A stretch of DNA of 64,000 bases from Saturnia japonica (taxonomy: Eukaryota > Arthropoda > Insecta > Lepidoptera > Saturniidae). How positions within the stretch are numbered: the first letter of the stretch is position 1; every line of letters starts with the position of its first letter. Made by a program: the position numbers and the translations under genes. The notes beneath the pieces are model-generated. The model ran no database searches. It was not told where the DNA came from and saw only the letters and a program-made list of their open reading frames with translations. Below, piece after piece: positions 24,235 through 35,347 of this stretch. The stretch is taken from the NCBI GenBank assembly GCA_033032175.1, contig CM065322.1, positions 13,578,001-13,642,000 on the forward strand, in the 5' to 3' direction.

Positions 24235-24835
24235 TCGTTCTACAATAGCTATCGTTGTTCAATGGCTACTCAATAGTCAAAACACCATTGAAGTACGATT
24301 GACATAGCTGTCAAATGTGTATGAGAATACCGTTTTGACTACTATCGAGTTGCCATTGAAATACCATTGAGACGCCATTATAGAGCAGAATACCAAATGT
24401 GTCAGTGGTTTTCCGATAGAATGATAAACAAATAGGAGAATACCAAATGGCGACCAAATGTCTATTGAGATACTATCGACACACTATTGAAACACTATTT
24501 TGTTAGCAGACTTGGGCCCCAGTTTATATTAAGCTGCTGAGAGGCTAGCAGGTCGGCATGAAAGCTGTAACCACCGATGGATGCCGATCTCTAAGTGGTA
24601 GCCGTTGTTTTTGGAGTGGATTGCAACTTTCCATCAGTCACACGGCCGTCACTTTGTCATGGTACTTTAAAAAAAATCTACAATTAAGTACAATAATAGT
24701 TTGAAATAAAATGCATATTGTTTCGTACACAGAATAAGCTGCATAGGATCAATCGCATCATTTCTTATAAACCAATCTCAACGTGGCTTTACTCCACACG
24801 CGACATTCGATTTTTTAAATTTTTTTTATTTAAAC

Positions 24836-25352
24836 ACTAGCTGTGCTCGTGGCTTTGCTCACGTGGACTATAGAATGCCCGAGCGAATCTTGCTCCCCCG
24901 CTACCGGCTACTTTAAAGACAAAAATGCTTATTGTGGGTATTATTCCTTAGAAGATAGACGTATACTCTCCCAGACTTTTTTGTAGGTCTTTTTTATGTC
25001 TCAATTGTTTTGTACATTAATTTGCTATATATCTACGTATGATTTACTCAGCGTAAGCTATTTAAACGCCCGAATTGATTCACCATGACAAGTTTTTTTT
25101 ATTTGTGCGGAACCCTAATTCTTTTTCTAAAATAAAAGTAGTCTAAGTTACTCCCTATAAATTCAGCTATCTACCAGTGAAAGTCCTGCCAAAATCGGTC
25201 CAACCGTTTCGAAGATTACCCGGAACAAACAGACAGATGAAGAAAAATTTAAAAATGGGTGTTTTGTTATGGGTTTCGTATATTATATACTTTCATATGC
25301 ATTTAGTATAAAGCTGTTATTTTGACATTACAAACAGACACTTCAATTTTAT
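24836..25352 (+). repeat. Lepidoptera-type interspersed repeat (right-arm copy)
   Basis: It begins ACTAGCTGTGCTCGTGGCTT and runs through CCAACCGTTTCGAAGATTAC and CATATGCATTTAGTAT to a TTTGACATTACAAACAGACA block. Heads of this form, resembling ACTAGCTGTGCCCGCG, are common in lepidopteran genomes. The family (RTE-like or SINE-like) is inferred from memory of such sequences. Confidence 0.65.
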
Positions 25353-26536
25353 TAATTTTATAGATTGTCATCGGGAAGATGTTCCATGCAGTGAAAACTA
25401 TTATTTCAAAGGCTGCTTGCTCGCTATTTTTTTTTATTTTGTAATAATGCGTACTTAAATGTGATAAGGGACGGTTTCTTCTTGATCAGTTGACAGTGTT
25501 GAATAAGTAATACTATTAGATGTCGATTCGAAACTAACAGTGTAAACGTCAATGTTGCTACGCGTATAGTTCATTCGGTTAGCCCATTAAACAATACTAT
25601 TGGGTTATGTTTTCTTATTATGTTATACGGGGTATTCATAGTCGTCGCATCTACTAAATACGCTGGGTAATAATAAATTCATAAGAAATATGAGAAAGTA
25701 ACATATTGTGCTTACTCACGCTTGACGTTCTCTTTGAACGACTTTAATAATATTAAATAGCGATCCATAAGGTTGAATGATATATTTTTTATCCTTGACT
25801 TAAATTTTTATGGCAGTTTACAAATATACAATATTATTATTTCTTCTATCACACACTATCTTCGTTTGATCTCAAACTAAGCATAGCTCTTAAGCTTATA
25901 CTATGTATAGGGTTATTGATAATTCGACGCATTCCCGTTAGAAGGAAATTAGGGTGACTATTTGCGATTTCAATCCCCATATGCATTATGCAAAAGTGAA
26001 CCGTTTTTATGTAATCATGTTTCTTAGCTTAAAAATACAACATTTATTAAAAAAAAAAAAACAATTTAAATTTCATTTTTTGTTCTGATTTATAAAAACG
26101 AATAAACACTGGTTATTTATCAATATTAAAATAACAATTATCGGTCCAAATTTAAAAATGCGAGACGAAAACGATTTTATTTCAATATTTTTTTTTCACT
26201 AAAATGCTTTATAAACAAAAAAGAACCTTATGAAACATGGCTTGCAGATTATTTTAAAAACATAACCCTTTTCTTAGTTCTCCAACAATGCATAACAACT
26301 AGGAACTTATTTCAAAGAAACTTTAAAAAAAATATCACGAAGGAAGCAGGCGGAAATTCGTATTCGAACTAAACTTAAAATCGCTGTTTGAATTTCTTGC
26401 AATTATGTTTAATGCGTACCTAACGGACGGTTCCAATAATCTAACTATCTGTAACTGCCAATGATATTATCGAGTAGTTGTATCTATCTGAGCATTTTTA
26501 AGTTTCAATAAACACAGATAGATAAAAAATTCTAAC

Positions 26537-27131
26537 TGTTCGGGCCTAACCCTGGGCTAAGCCACTCGGCCTCACGGTCAACTCCCGAAATCTCCCTACC
26601 CTAATGTGGATCGTGCTTGAAAGGGCCGTGGAGGGCAGGGAAGATTGCCGCCGTGAGTACCGGTTAGATTCGGATAATTACCATAAACTTATACTTATTA
26701 CTCACCCGGTAAATAGGTCGCACTCGAAGAGTCCAGGCCAGTCGGTATGAATGTATATTGTCGGGTATAGTGTAAATGTATGAAGATGCTGTGTTTAACC
26801 TGACCTGGTGCTGGCGTTGCCAAGATAGAGGAATACTTCACACAACCACTCACTACGTCAAAACCCTGTCTCACTACTTGCTAATCGAAACCCGCATCAA
26901 GCGGGTACGCGGGTACAAATTTTATATACGCAAGCAAAATAATTTAATCTAATTTCTCAAAGTCCGATCGGCGAAACTCTCTTGCCGCGAGGCGGTGACG
27001 ACACGCATCCAACACTAACGCTGTCTAACAACGGTGTGTACGTGCTCGGGCGCACACGCCGCGATGCAAAAGACCCCGCGCGCGCTCTTCCCTCCCCTCC
27101 GGACCGACCGAGGTTCTACAATTCCGTAACA
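26537..27131. mobile_element. solo LTR (595 bp) in the right arm
   Basis: It starts TGTTCGGGCC and ends TTCCGTAACA, giving the TG...CA ends of an LTR. A 5-bp target duplication CTAAC flanks it (26532-26536 and 27132-27136). The left arm keeps the unoccupied site with one GTTAG (8120-8124). The sequence is GC-rich compared with its surroundings and encodes nothing recognisable. It is most simply the product of recombination between the two LTRs of a Ty3/gypsy or BEL element. Confidence 0.9.
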
Positions 27132-27395
27132 CTAACTTTAACTTTAAAGTACCTGTCAGAGGGTTAACTTTTTACCATAGATATGCAAGTTCATAGAAAA
27201 AAAAGTAAACCGCTTCATTATCATACTTACAGTTAACTGACAGTTGTACAAATTAACTTTTGTTTGATATTTGTTTATCGCCCGATTTTGGAACATAATC
27301 AGTTCTTGTTGAAGGATTCTTAAATAATATTTTAATAAAAAGTAATGAGATTGCTTAGTGATGAAAGTGATGTTGAAATGTATGAAGCCGGACTC

Positions 27396-28494
27396 CGGAG
27401 TATTTAATTTAGACTCAGATGTTGCAGAATTTGAAGATCACAGTTTATATACTAAAGTAAACGTGAAATTATACTTTTGAAATTTAAAGATTTTTCATTA
27501 TTTTATTAAATTTACTTACTTTTGTTGACTTTGGTAAAAGTGGCGTCACTATCTGTCTCGGTCGCTTATGGAAATCATGTCCACTATCCATCTCTCACAT
27601 CAATAAAAAACATTTGAACTGAGTAAAATGGGTTAGCAAAAATCGGGTTACTCGAGGTTTTTTTTTTACTAGTTTTTTTAGTATGAAACTAACTTGTATT
27701 GTACCATTTTACAATTCTGATTAAATGCGCGAACTTTTAATGGCACTTTTAGTACATTTTTTTTTAAAGGAGGGCCTTTCAAAGTCGGCAAATTTTTAAA
27801 ATTTTAGATTCATAGTTTAACAAATATTCTTCATTCTAGAAACTTGGGGCAGTTGTGTCATTATTTTTGACTGTGGTTCTAGAAATATTATTTTGTGTTA
27901 CGGTTCCAAAGTTTAAATGAACAAAATAATAAAAATTAACCACAAAAACCGAAAAATGGTTACAGTTTGACCAAATTTCTAGGGTTTTCTTAAATGCCCA
28001 TAATTTCCAAACTGCATGGGATAGATTTTTTTTCTGATTTGTCTCATGATGGTAACAATCAATCCTGTCACCCCGTTTCGGCTTGACGTTGAGTTCTGGG
28101 ATATCCTGTATATTATAACGTCAATTATTTTAAATGAAATAACAAAACGTTTCAGAGGGACGCCCTCACTGGAGTTAGAAGTTTTTAACTATCCTTGGTC
28201 TTATCTAACTTTGTGTGAATAGTGATATAGAAACACCAGTCATAGATAGATTAAAAAATGCAAATTATCTCCGACAGATACTATCATATAACTATAGTTA
28301 GATTATTGGAACCGGCCGTAAGCCAATGCAGGAAGCAAACTGACAGGTTAAGAAAAACAAAAACAAAGTTTTCAAAGAGTTATTTAAAAAAAAACTTTTT
28401 ACGCGTGCATTGGTTTTGTTTTACAAATTAGCGCCGTGTTTTTTAAAGTAAATACACTCACGGTTGTAGTTTAATTTTTAATTTGAATTGAAAT
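27396..28494. other. no gene recognised; one short shared motif
   Basis: AT-rich DNA. At the edge of the arm the plus strand reads SDESDVEMYEAG and then EFEDHSLYTKV in another frame, acidic stretches reminiscent of transposase N-termini but too short to assign. A 25-bp segment at 28295-28319 is identical to 8209-8233 in the left arm. Confidence 0.35.
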
Positions 28495-28742
28495 ATGGAA
28501 GAGCTTGATCAAAATGAACAGTGTATGTTTCATAATTACACAAATGAAGAATACGCCGATATTGTGTCTTTTTTACGGCTTTTGCAACGGTAACTGTGAC
28601 GCTGCTCGTCAAGACTATTCGCGTCGGTTTCCTTATCGTCGGTTACCCCATGTATATATAGTTTTTAATGGAGTGCATAGGCGAATCCGAGAAACTGGTA
28701 TTGTTCAGAAACTACAAGTTTTGTACACGGGATGCAGTAATT
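28495..28742 (+). pseudogene. DUF4817-like helix-turn-helix fragment
   Basis: An ATG at 28495 opens MEELDQNEQCMFHNYTNEEY. A frame change near 28560 leads into CLFYGFCNGNCDAARQDYSR, then RFPYRRLPHVYIVFNGVHRR and IRETG. The pattern FCNGN..AA...Y..RFP.RR.P....F..V...RETG is that of the DUF4817 helix-turn-helix domain, often seen in arthropod transposon-related proteins. Homology ends near 28700. No downstream transposase was found. Confidence 0.65.
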
Positions 28743-28744
28743 AA

Positions 28745-29625
28745 TAGGAAATAAGAATTTTCATTATTGCTTTTAGAAATCTTAAAAAAAAACAAAAATA
28801 TATTTAGTTAATTCTTGGCCGAGTTTAATGAATTTTTGTACACGGGAAGTAGGAATAAGTCATTCTATAATTATTTCATTTATGTAGATAGAATAACGCG
28901 GCACAATATAATTTAACCATTGACATTTAATTAATAATTTTGTAATATGGAAAAACACTTTAAGGCCCTGTTCTGTTGAACGCGCGTTTTGAAAATGCGG
29001 AAAAAGATGCGCTTAAGAAAAATATATCTAGACACTACAGGTAATCAAAGGGATTTTTTTGCGTACCTAAACACTTTCAAAGTTTTGGTTTTTTGCGGTA
29101 AGTAACGTCCATTCTGCCCGCACTCGCAGAGACTCGGCGCAGCGCGGGGCGGAGCGGGACGGCGATACTCCCAACCACTGCTAAGTATGGATATATTAGT
29201 CGTTTAACCCGTTTATGTACAAAAACAAATAATAAATTATATTGCATGTACAAAATTGAACGCGTTAAAATAAACTGCCTAAGGGTATAAAAAAAAATTA
29301 AAATACCAATAAACGAATTCACATAATTTATTTATTGAGTGATGACGTGATACAACCTTTTTGCAGTTTGTTTATTTATTTAGATTAAAAAACGTTGTTA
29401 AATTACTATTAAAAGTTGAATAATGAACAAATATTCCTGGGTATTATTGTCAACATAAAATGGCAGGTTTTTAAAACAATTTTCTTAAAGTCGTCTACTC
29501 CCGGGTTGTGTAATCTATACGAGCAGAGACGCGCGAACAATTACTACTTTAAAATAGCAAATTCTTTATATAAAATCTTTACAGTTAATGGGTTGTCAGC
29601 GTTTCAGATAAATGTAATCACAAGC
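28745..29625. other. no gene recognised
   Basis: AT-rich except for a GC-rich island at about 29105-29170 (CGCAGCGCGGGGCGGAGCGG). No coding homology was seen. Confidence 0.35.
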
Positions 29626-29629
29626 GAGT

Positions 29630-30150
29630 ACTAGCCGACCCGCAGAACTTCGTCTTCGTCATCTAAGAGAGAAAGAGAAAGGGTTAGAGAGAGTGGATCG
29701 TAGGCACTGTATTAGTAAAAATGCGCTCGCGATACTTGATCAGACTTATTTTAAAACTGTGATATCTCCTAAGATATTCATTTAAATCAATTACTGTACA
29801 GAGTAATTTTGTTCAAAATTAAATACTTATGATGAATAACGTATTTATTTCGAGAAAGATTAAGTAATACCATGTATATAAAAACACCTTCGCAAATTAT
29901 TAATTATTTTAGAATAAATTTTATTACCATAGCCACTTAGTTACGTACCACTTTTACGTACGTAAGACAGAATTTCGTCACACACGATTGTTGCGTAACT
30001 TTAACCATTCACGCAGCGCACGCAGTGGAAGCTCTCAAAAGGAATAGAATTCCCCCGTTTTTGCAACATTTTTCCATTCTTACTGAGATTAGCGCGTTCA
30101 ACCAAACAAACACAAAAAAACTTTTCAGCTTTATAATATTAGTAGATAAG
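29630..30150 (+). repeat. Lepidoptera-type dispersed repeat
   Basis: The head is CTAGCCGACCCGCAGAACTT. The interior includes CCCCCGTTTTTGCAACATTT and GAGATTAGCGCGTTCA, and the tail is GCTTTATAATATTAGTAGAT. I recognise these words from abundant non-autonomous or RTE-type repeats of Lepidoptera. Exact ends were not verified by a second copy in the window. Confidence 0.6.
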
Positions 30151-30936
30151 TAATCTGAGAGTAACTTCATTATTAAAAAGTTTGTGCAAGCGCATCGAAT
30201 CCTGGCACACAAATACCCCTTATCAGAACCTTAGCTCTTATATCCTATTTCACACGCCAGAGGTATGCGTGAACGTGAGAAATGTAAAAACATGTCGCTT
30301 GCTTTATTCATTAATTCAGTCTAGCTTTGTAAGTTTCAATTACTTCTTATTCTATGCGTAAATGATAGATTTTTTCTCTAAACCATAAATGGTAACCATT
30401 GCGCACCGGTTTTGTAATATCTATCTATTAAAAGGTTTTTTCCTGAATAACTCACTTTTGCTTAGCCCATACAACTAAAGATAGAAATGGGAGATTTCGG
30501 TGTTAATTTTGTATCGTAAGTATTGTTTCAGAAGTGATTATTTCTCGAAATTAACCCTTAAAGTATCTTTATTATACTAAACGTAGAAAAGGAAATACTG
30601 GTCCTTAAATACAAGTCCCGGAAAACACCTATAGGGCTCGGCGACCAATTATCAAATTTATCATAGTATCTAGCCGGGCCAGCAGTTAATAAATATTCAA
30701 CCATGATACCCTGACTTCGAACCAACATCCATTCACAGACGGCGAGTTGCGAGAAATGTGTCACTGAGTTCTCATTTTTTAAATTTAAAATAACTTTCAA
30801 ACGTAATTCTAGCTATCTGGAAACGTAAACAATATTACTGATTGCAGTCATTTAGTGTATGTAACCCGAACTCAGTTCATAAAGTTTTCCAAAAATCTAT
30901 ATATTAATAAGTGAAGCAAATGCTTTAGGTACCTTT
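30151..30936. other. no gene recognised
   Basis: AT-rich sequence. The minus-strand frame at 30558-30800 has no homology I can name. Confidence 0.3.
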
Positions 30937-31137
30937 TTAAGCGTATTGCGTGCACGAAAGACAGATTTGGCAAAATTTACACTGTAAAGACTGTTTTTCG
31001 TTTACGTGTTCTGCCAGCGATGTGAGCGATGGCGAGGTGTCTTTGGGGTTTAGTAAATCTATGCGCGACCTAAGTTTTTGACCAAAAACCAATTGTGATG
31101 GGGAAAAACCAGTGACAGAGTGTATCGAGTTTCGGTA
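30937..31137 (-). pseudogene. Ty3/gypsy integrase C-terminal fragment
   Basis: There is no start codon, but the minus strand reads YRNSIHSVTGFSPSQLVFGQ followed by KLRSRIDLLNP and LAEHV, ending at a stop at 30937-30939. The pattern YRN..H..TG.SP..L.FG..LR.R.DLL is the conserved end of the integrase core in gypsy-type pol proteins. Homology becomes weak after LAEHV. The rest of the element is not adjacent. Confidence 0.75.
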
Positions 31138-31446
31138 ATCAAATAGATATTTTAAAAGTTTTAATTTCTTGTAATTTTATTAAGAGTACGAATGAAATTA
31201 AAGAATTTGAGTTACAGTATCCCATCCTCGTCGCCAGTGTTATATCGAGGAGCGAGACTAGTGAAACGCAACGCGGTTAGTTACACACTGCTTTAATGCA
31301 TAGCCGTTACCGTGCGGTAAGGCACGGCACGCAACATACATATAGGTACATGCATATATAACAATATGTTACCTAATAATAATTTATTATTATTACAAAC
31401 CAACTAGTGCCTCACTGAAAAAAATTGTATAATGTGTATTGTTATT

Positions 31447-31880
31447 ATAGCTGGGCCGTCAAACGTTGTTCTGCCATTTCCAACAGTAAATAACTCGACC
31501 CCAACACCATCTATCTTGAATTCCTTTTTTCAAAACTTAGGACTCTCATGAAAAAGAAAAAAATTAAGCAAACCTATAATTCGAATAGTAATAGTGGCCT
31601 TCAGTTCAATAAAATAAAAACCAAACGAAAAATGGTTTCCGTTTATCAAAATTTTACAATATTCCGGGTAACTAAAAGCTGAAAATCAGTAATAAGATTA
31701 ATGAACAACTAATTACAGCCAATCTCAGCATGCATGAAAACAATAAATTCATGGTTAAAATTAGAATTAAATTTACCTATTTAGAAAATTATTGTATTCA
31801 TAAATAAAAACATGCGTTTTTAAACATAAAATAAACCATTTTGTAAATTGCCCCGTGCAAACTGGGGCGGGTCGCTAGTT
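31447..31880. repeat. dispersed repeat with CTAGC-type ends
   Basis: It begins TAGCTGGGCCGTCAAACGTT and ends GGGGCGGGTCGCTAGTTT. Similar ends (CTAGCCGACCCGGCAAACGT and GGGTCGCTAGT) mark dispersed repeats of moths and butterflies. No coding sequence inside. Confidence 0.5.
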
Positions 31881-33075
31881 TTAGATAAAATACAAACTTT
31901 TATATGTCATAATAATTTATTAAATAGTAACGTAATAAATTCTTAAAAATAGAACTATTATTAAAGAATGAAAAAATAAGATTAAGAAAATTATTGAATA
32001 AAAAAATAAAATAAAACAAGCTCACTCAACATAATCATTAAAATAAAAATAAAAATCATGAAGCTAACGAAGAATAAATTTTTATTTTAAACAGAGAAGG
32101 TGAATTGGCAAATATATCAATTGTGTCATCTTTTTTAACCAGCTCGTCATATTGACGTGATAATATTCTAGCAAATATTCAGATTATTTTAAAGAAAAAG
32201 ATGATTGTTTATTTAAGCGCATGGCGACGCGTAACCACACTGTGTCTCTATTACATATTTCACATCAAATTATTACTGAAATTGGTCCAGTCCTTGTCAA
32301 GTTATGCGCTTTAGCTAATAATCCTATTCACATAATATAAAAACTATACATGTTATGTAAATCCTATATGACGAAGTGTTTATAATTATTATGTTGAGTT
32401 CTGGTACATTTGGTTGGTGGTAGGATATAACAGTTGTGCTCGACTATCATATCCTACCACCATACACCAGGTGAATCACCAGCCGTTGTGTATAATATCT
32501 AGTAATCAAGATATGTGGTAGGACTCTCTGTACACGACTGAGCCGCGACCATAGTACCATGCTGATAAACCTATGATAGTGAGTCTGAATTATACTATAT
32601 TACATTCAGAGAAATGATTAGCAGCTCCCAACAATAGCGTTGTACTATATACTATACGCAAGTATAGTCATCGCACCGCACTCGATAGTACTTACATTAT
32701 TCGTCATTTACAATCAGCTGACGTGCACTTTTCACTCATAATTCCCGTTTGGCGGAAAACGTAAGGACATGCTCTCTTTGTTTTTATATTACATTATTAT
32801 TAGTCCTCTGACAAGAGAATACGGAACTGTGGATTTTTCGTCGTCTCTTTGCAAGTAGCCTTTACCTGGTACCTTTAAATGTTACGGATTGGCAAACAGA
32901 CAGCCATTTCACTTGCCATTGCAGCCTAAAGTGATTTATAACTAACTTCATCTAAAACCACAGTCCTAACTGGGACTAATCTCTGATTGTAGACCCGTGT
33001 GCTTAGTGTGAGTTTTAAAACTAATTGTAGTTTACGTAACTTTTTCGTCAGCGTTAGAAACGCCAAACTGTACGG
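31881..33075. other. no gene recognised; contains a perfect 14-bp hairpin
   Basis: AT-rich. The stem TGGTGGTAGGATAT (32415-32428) pairs with ATATCCTACCACCA (32449-32462) over a 20-nt loop. The GTGGTAGGA word recurs near 32515. It may be part of a dispersed repeat. Confidence 0.4.
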
Positions 33076-33080
33076 CAAGG

Positions 33081-33963
33081 GGCCATCCATAAATTACGTC
33101 ACACGTTTAGGGAGAGGGAGGGGGTCGACGAAGTGTGACATTGTGTGACAAGGGGTGGGGAGGGGTCCCAAATTTTATGACATCACATTTTTTCAAAATA
33201 TAATATTTTATATCTAAGTACATTAGAACTTCTTTAAGTCGAAAACCTCCCAAATTCGAAAGAATGTTTCCTTCCATTCAAGCCCCAAAACCTCCGTTGC
33301 ACTAAATCTCAACCCTCTAGTCAAAATAATCAGAGAAAAAATTAAATTGGACTTCTGTATCTCGAACATAGCAATGTTTTATTTATCAACTTTTACAACT
33401 CGATTATTTGAAACTTATTACCTTTATAGTTCGAAGAAAAATAAGTTACCCACTTTAAGAATATTATCGACAATGTAAGTACACCATTGTTTCTTAAAAA
33501 TAAATTTAGGAGTATACAATAAATAGGATTACCACGAATTTATGACCCACTTTAACATGTGTTTGCTTTTTCATGTGTTTAATTTTATTATTTTTGATTT
33601 CATTTGAACTTTAGCGAAGCAAGTCATCTTGTTTATTTTGTCCATTTATTGTTGCTCAGACGCTATTGTTAATTTATTGTTTTTACTTTTGCTTTACGAC
33701 TGTAATTTGTATCTTACTACCTGTGCGAGTCTAAGTCTTTGCACGTCTTCTGTTTTTGGAATTTTTTGATGAAAAAATGGATATTAAAATAATTTCTGAA
33801 CACTGCTGTTTTAATTTCATAAATTTCTAATTATAAAATTGCAAAATATGTGATATCACACTAGGTAGGAGGGGGGGGGGGTCTCACAAATGTGACCAGC
33901 TGTGACAAGGATGGGGAGGGGTAAAAAAATCATGATTCGTGTGACGTAATTTATGGATGGCTT
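33081..33963. mobile_element. MITE with 24-bp terminal inverted repeats
   Basis: The 24 bases 33082-33105 (beginning GCCATCCATAAATTACG) are exactly complementary to 33938-33961. Sub-terminal G-rich tracts with TGTGACAAGG(G) also mirror each other (about 33146 and 33901). CAAGG occurs on both flanks (33076-33080 and 33964-33968), a candidate 5-bp target duplication. The interior is non-coding. Termini of this form, with CCATAAATTACGTCACAC, are widespread in insects. Its superfamily is not determined. Confidence 0.8.
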
Positions 33964-34203
33964 CAAGGTTAATTTCGCGAGTGCGAGTTCCTTCACTTCA
34001 TACTGTCAGAAACGTGTTTATACACCTAAACATGAGTTATTATTTAAATTCTTATGTTGGCTACTCTGCAGCGTGTATGAATATACGACCAAGTTAAATA
34101 ACCGACTTCAACAGTATTCACGTATTGGGTAGATGAATATTGAATTTGATTGAGTTTTTCGGTGTTAGATAGCCATGACTATTTTTTTTTTACTTTGTTG
34201 ATG

Positions 34204-34630
34204 TGTTTCGTGGATATAAAAATATGTTAGCGCGGCGGCTAAGCTATATAGCCGAGCGTGTCAACAACGGCGGGATGGTCGCTGATAAAAGAAACTGACT
34301 GACCTGTAGCTCTTTGACCGGTGCAGACCGGGAATACGCTACGCCACCTCGTTGATGGTCTTCAGGTTGTACAGCGCGTTCCTTGATAGGTTTTAGTGGA
34401 CTGTATAGCGGGTAAATATAACTCACGACGACGTTCATGCGCCGTCCGGGCGCACGTGCACTTGATATAGCGGGGTCGTAATGTAATGCACGATGTCAAC
34501 ACGCGTGCGGGCGAGCGTAGACTGTTGGTAATTACAAACAGCTTCCCAATCAGCGACGGAAAGGGGACGACAGGTAGTCGTTGAAGTGGATTGGTAAAAA
34601 ACAAGAAGTGCCTATTAAGTGGCGCGAACA
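34204..34630 (-). repeat. candidate 3' LTR of the second BEL/Pao element
   Basis: On the minus strand a polypurine tract AGGCCGGGGGCTA precedes TGTTCGCGCCACTTAATAGG, and a CA end can be placed at CACGAAACA (34204-34212). The position just 3' of the BEL integrase remnant supports an LTR of about 427 bp. There is no second copy to confirm the length. Confidence 0.5.
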
Positions 34631-34764
34631 TAGCCCCCGGCCTAAAAACCATTGGTATTTATAAAGAAACCGAGAAAATTAAAAGAATAGTGGTTTTTTT
34701 TTACAAGTGTACTAGTACTAGTACAAGTGTATTAGCGGGTAGACCGAGAATCAAAGAATAAAAA

Positions 34765-35347
34765 TTATTGCGAAGTTAATACACATAAACGGACGACAGG
34801 TCTCTTGAAGACACTGGTCGCCGTTTTCACGGAGGCTACTCTACAGATGCCATCGTTACCAACATGAGTGGCTATAACGACACCAAGAGGCCAAGAAAGT
34901 GGGGGAATATTATCAGTGATAATAAGAACAATATAACCTATTTTAAGGGGATTTGAAGGTGTATTCCATTTCCCTCTTGATTGAAGCAAGTGAAGATACT
35001 CCTAACTTCCACCATTTCGAAAACGATTGAACCATTTGGTCTAATAAAGCAAATCGTTTTAACAAATTAATAGGTTCATCTGTTACTGCGCAAGCGGGTA
35101 AATGGTTAAGCGGAGCGGTCATCAAGAAATGCGCGGGTGTCAGTGCAGTGGGTTCGGATGGATCCTCACTTAATAACGTCAGCGGGCGGGAGTTTATTAC
35201 ACTTTCGATTTGCGTTAGTACAGTTAACATTTCCTCATAAGTGACCAATTGAGAACCAATAGATTTATAAAGATGTCCCTTAAATGCCTTTACAAAATCT
35301 CGAAATTGCCTCCGAAGTGAGGGCTTCGCGGTGGATAAAATTTCCAT
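34765..35347 (-). pseudogene. BEL/Pao integrase C-terminal remnant
   Basis: The minus strand first reads FVKAFKGHLYKSIGSQLVTY, then EEMLTVLTQIESVINSRPLT and LTPAHFLMTAPLNHLP. These mark the end of the integrase core and the DUF5641-type domain of BEL/Pao pol. After a frame change near 34985 the protein continues in the other frame (34989-34765) with NIPPLSWPLGVV and RPVVRLCVL, the usual C-terminal end. Everything upstream of the integrase end is missing. It is a different copy from the element at 1-2094, since the sequences of the shared region differ strongly. Confidence 0.8.

Larger units (their letters stand above)
19827..24519. mobile_element. complete PIF/Harbinger transposon (4693 bp)
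   Basis: Terminal inverted repeats of 16 bp (GGGCCCAAGTCTGCTA at 19827-19842, and its complement at 24504-24519) are flanked by the 3-bp target duplication CAG (19824-19826 and 24520-24522). The left arm keeps the empty site with one CTG (11099-11101). The element carries a seven-exon transposase on the minus strand and a shorter companion gene on the plus strand, the usual divergent or convergent two-gene plan of Harbinger elements. Short motifs of the type ACCATTGA, CTATTGA and CTATCGA recur near both ends, probably transposase binding sites. A 13-bp perfect hairpin lies at 20665-20711. Confidence 0.95.
15521..27395 (-). repeat. right arm of the large inverted duplication
   Basis: Reverse complement of the left arm 7862-14591, enlarged by a hAT fragment (18343-19170), a complete Harbinger element (19827-24519) and a solo LTR (26537-27131). 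Removing these leaves a length close to that of the left arm without its TRIM element. The outer edge lies near 27392, where the match to the left arm fades within a few bases. Confidence 0.93.

Noticed and set aside
7862..27395. A single giant transposon with multi-kilobase terminal inverted repeats
   Set aside because: No target duplication or typical terminal motif is visible at the outer edges, and no transposase lies between the arms in the 0.93-kb spacer. An inverted segmental duplication is simpler, although a fold-back element is not strictly excluded.
33870..33885. G-run (33870-33880) as a G-quadruplex or regulatory site
   Set aside because: It is part of the sub-terminal G-rich region of the MITE that is mirrored at the other end; no sign of a separate function.
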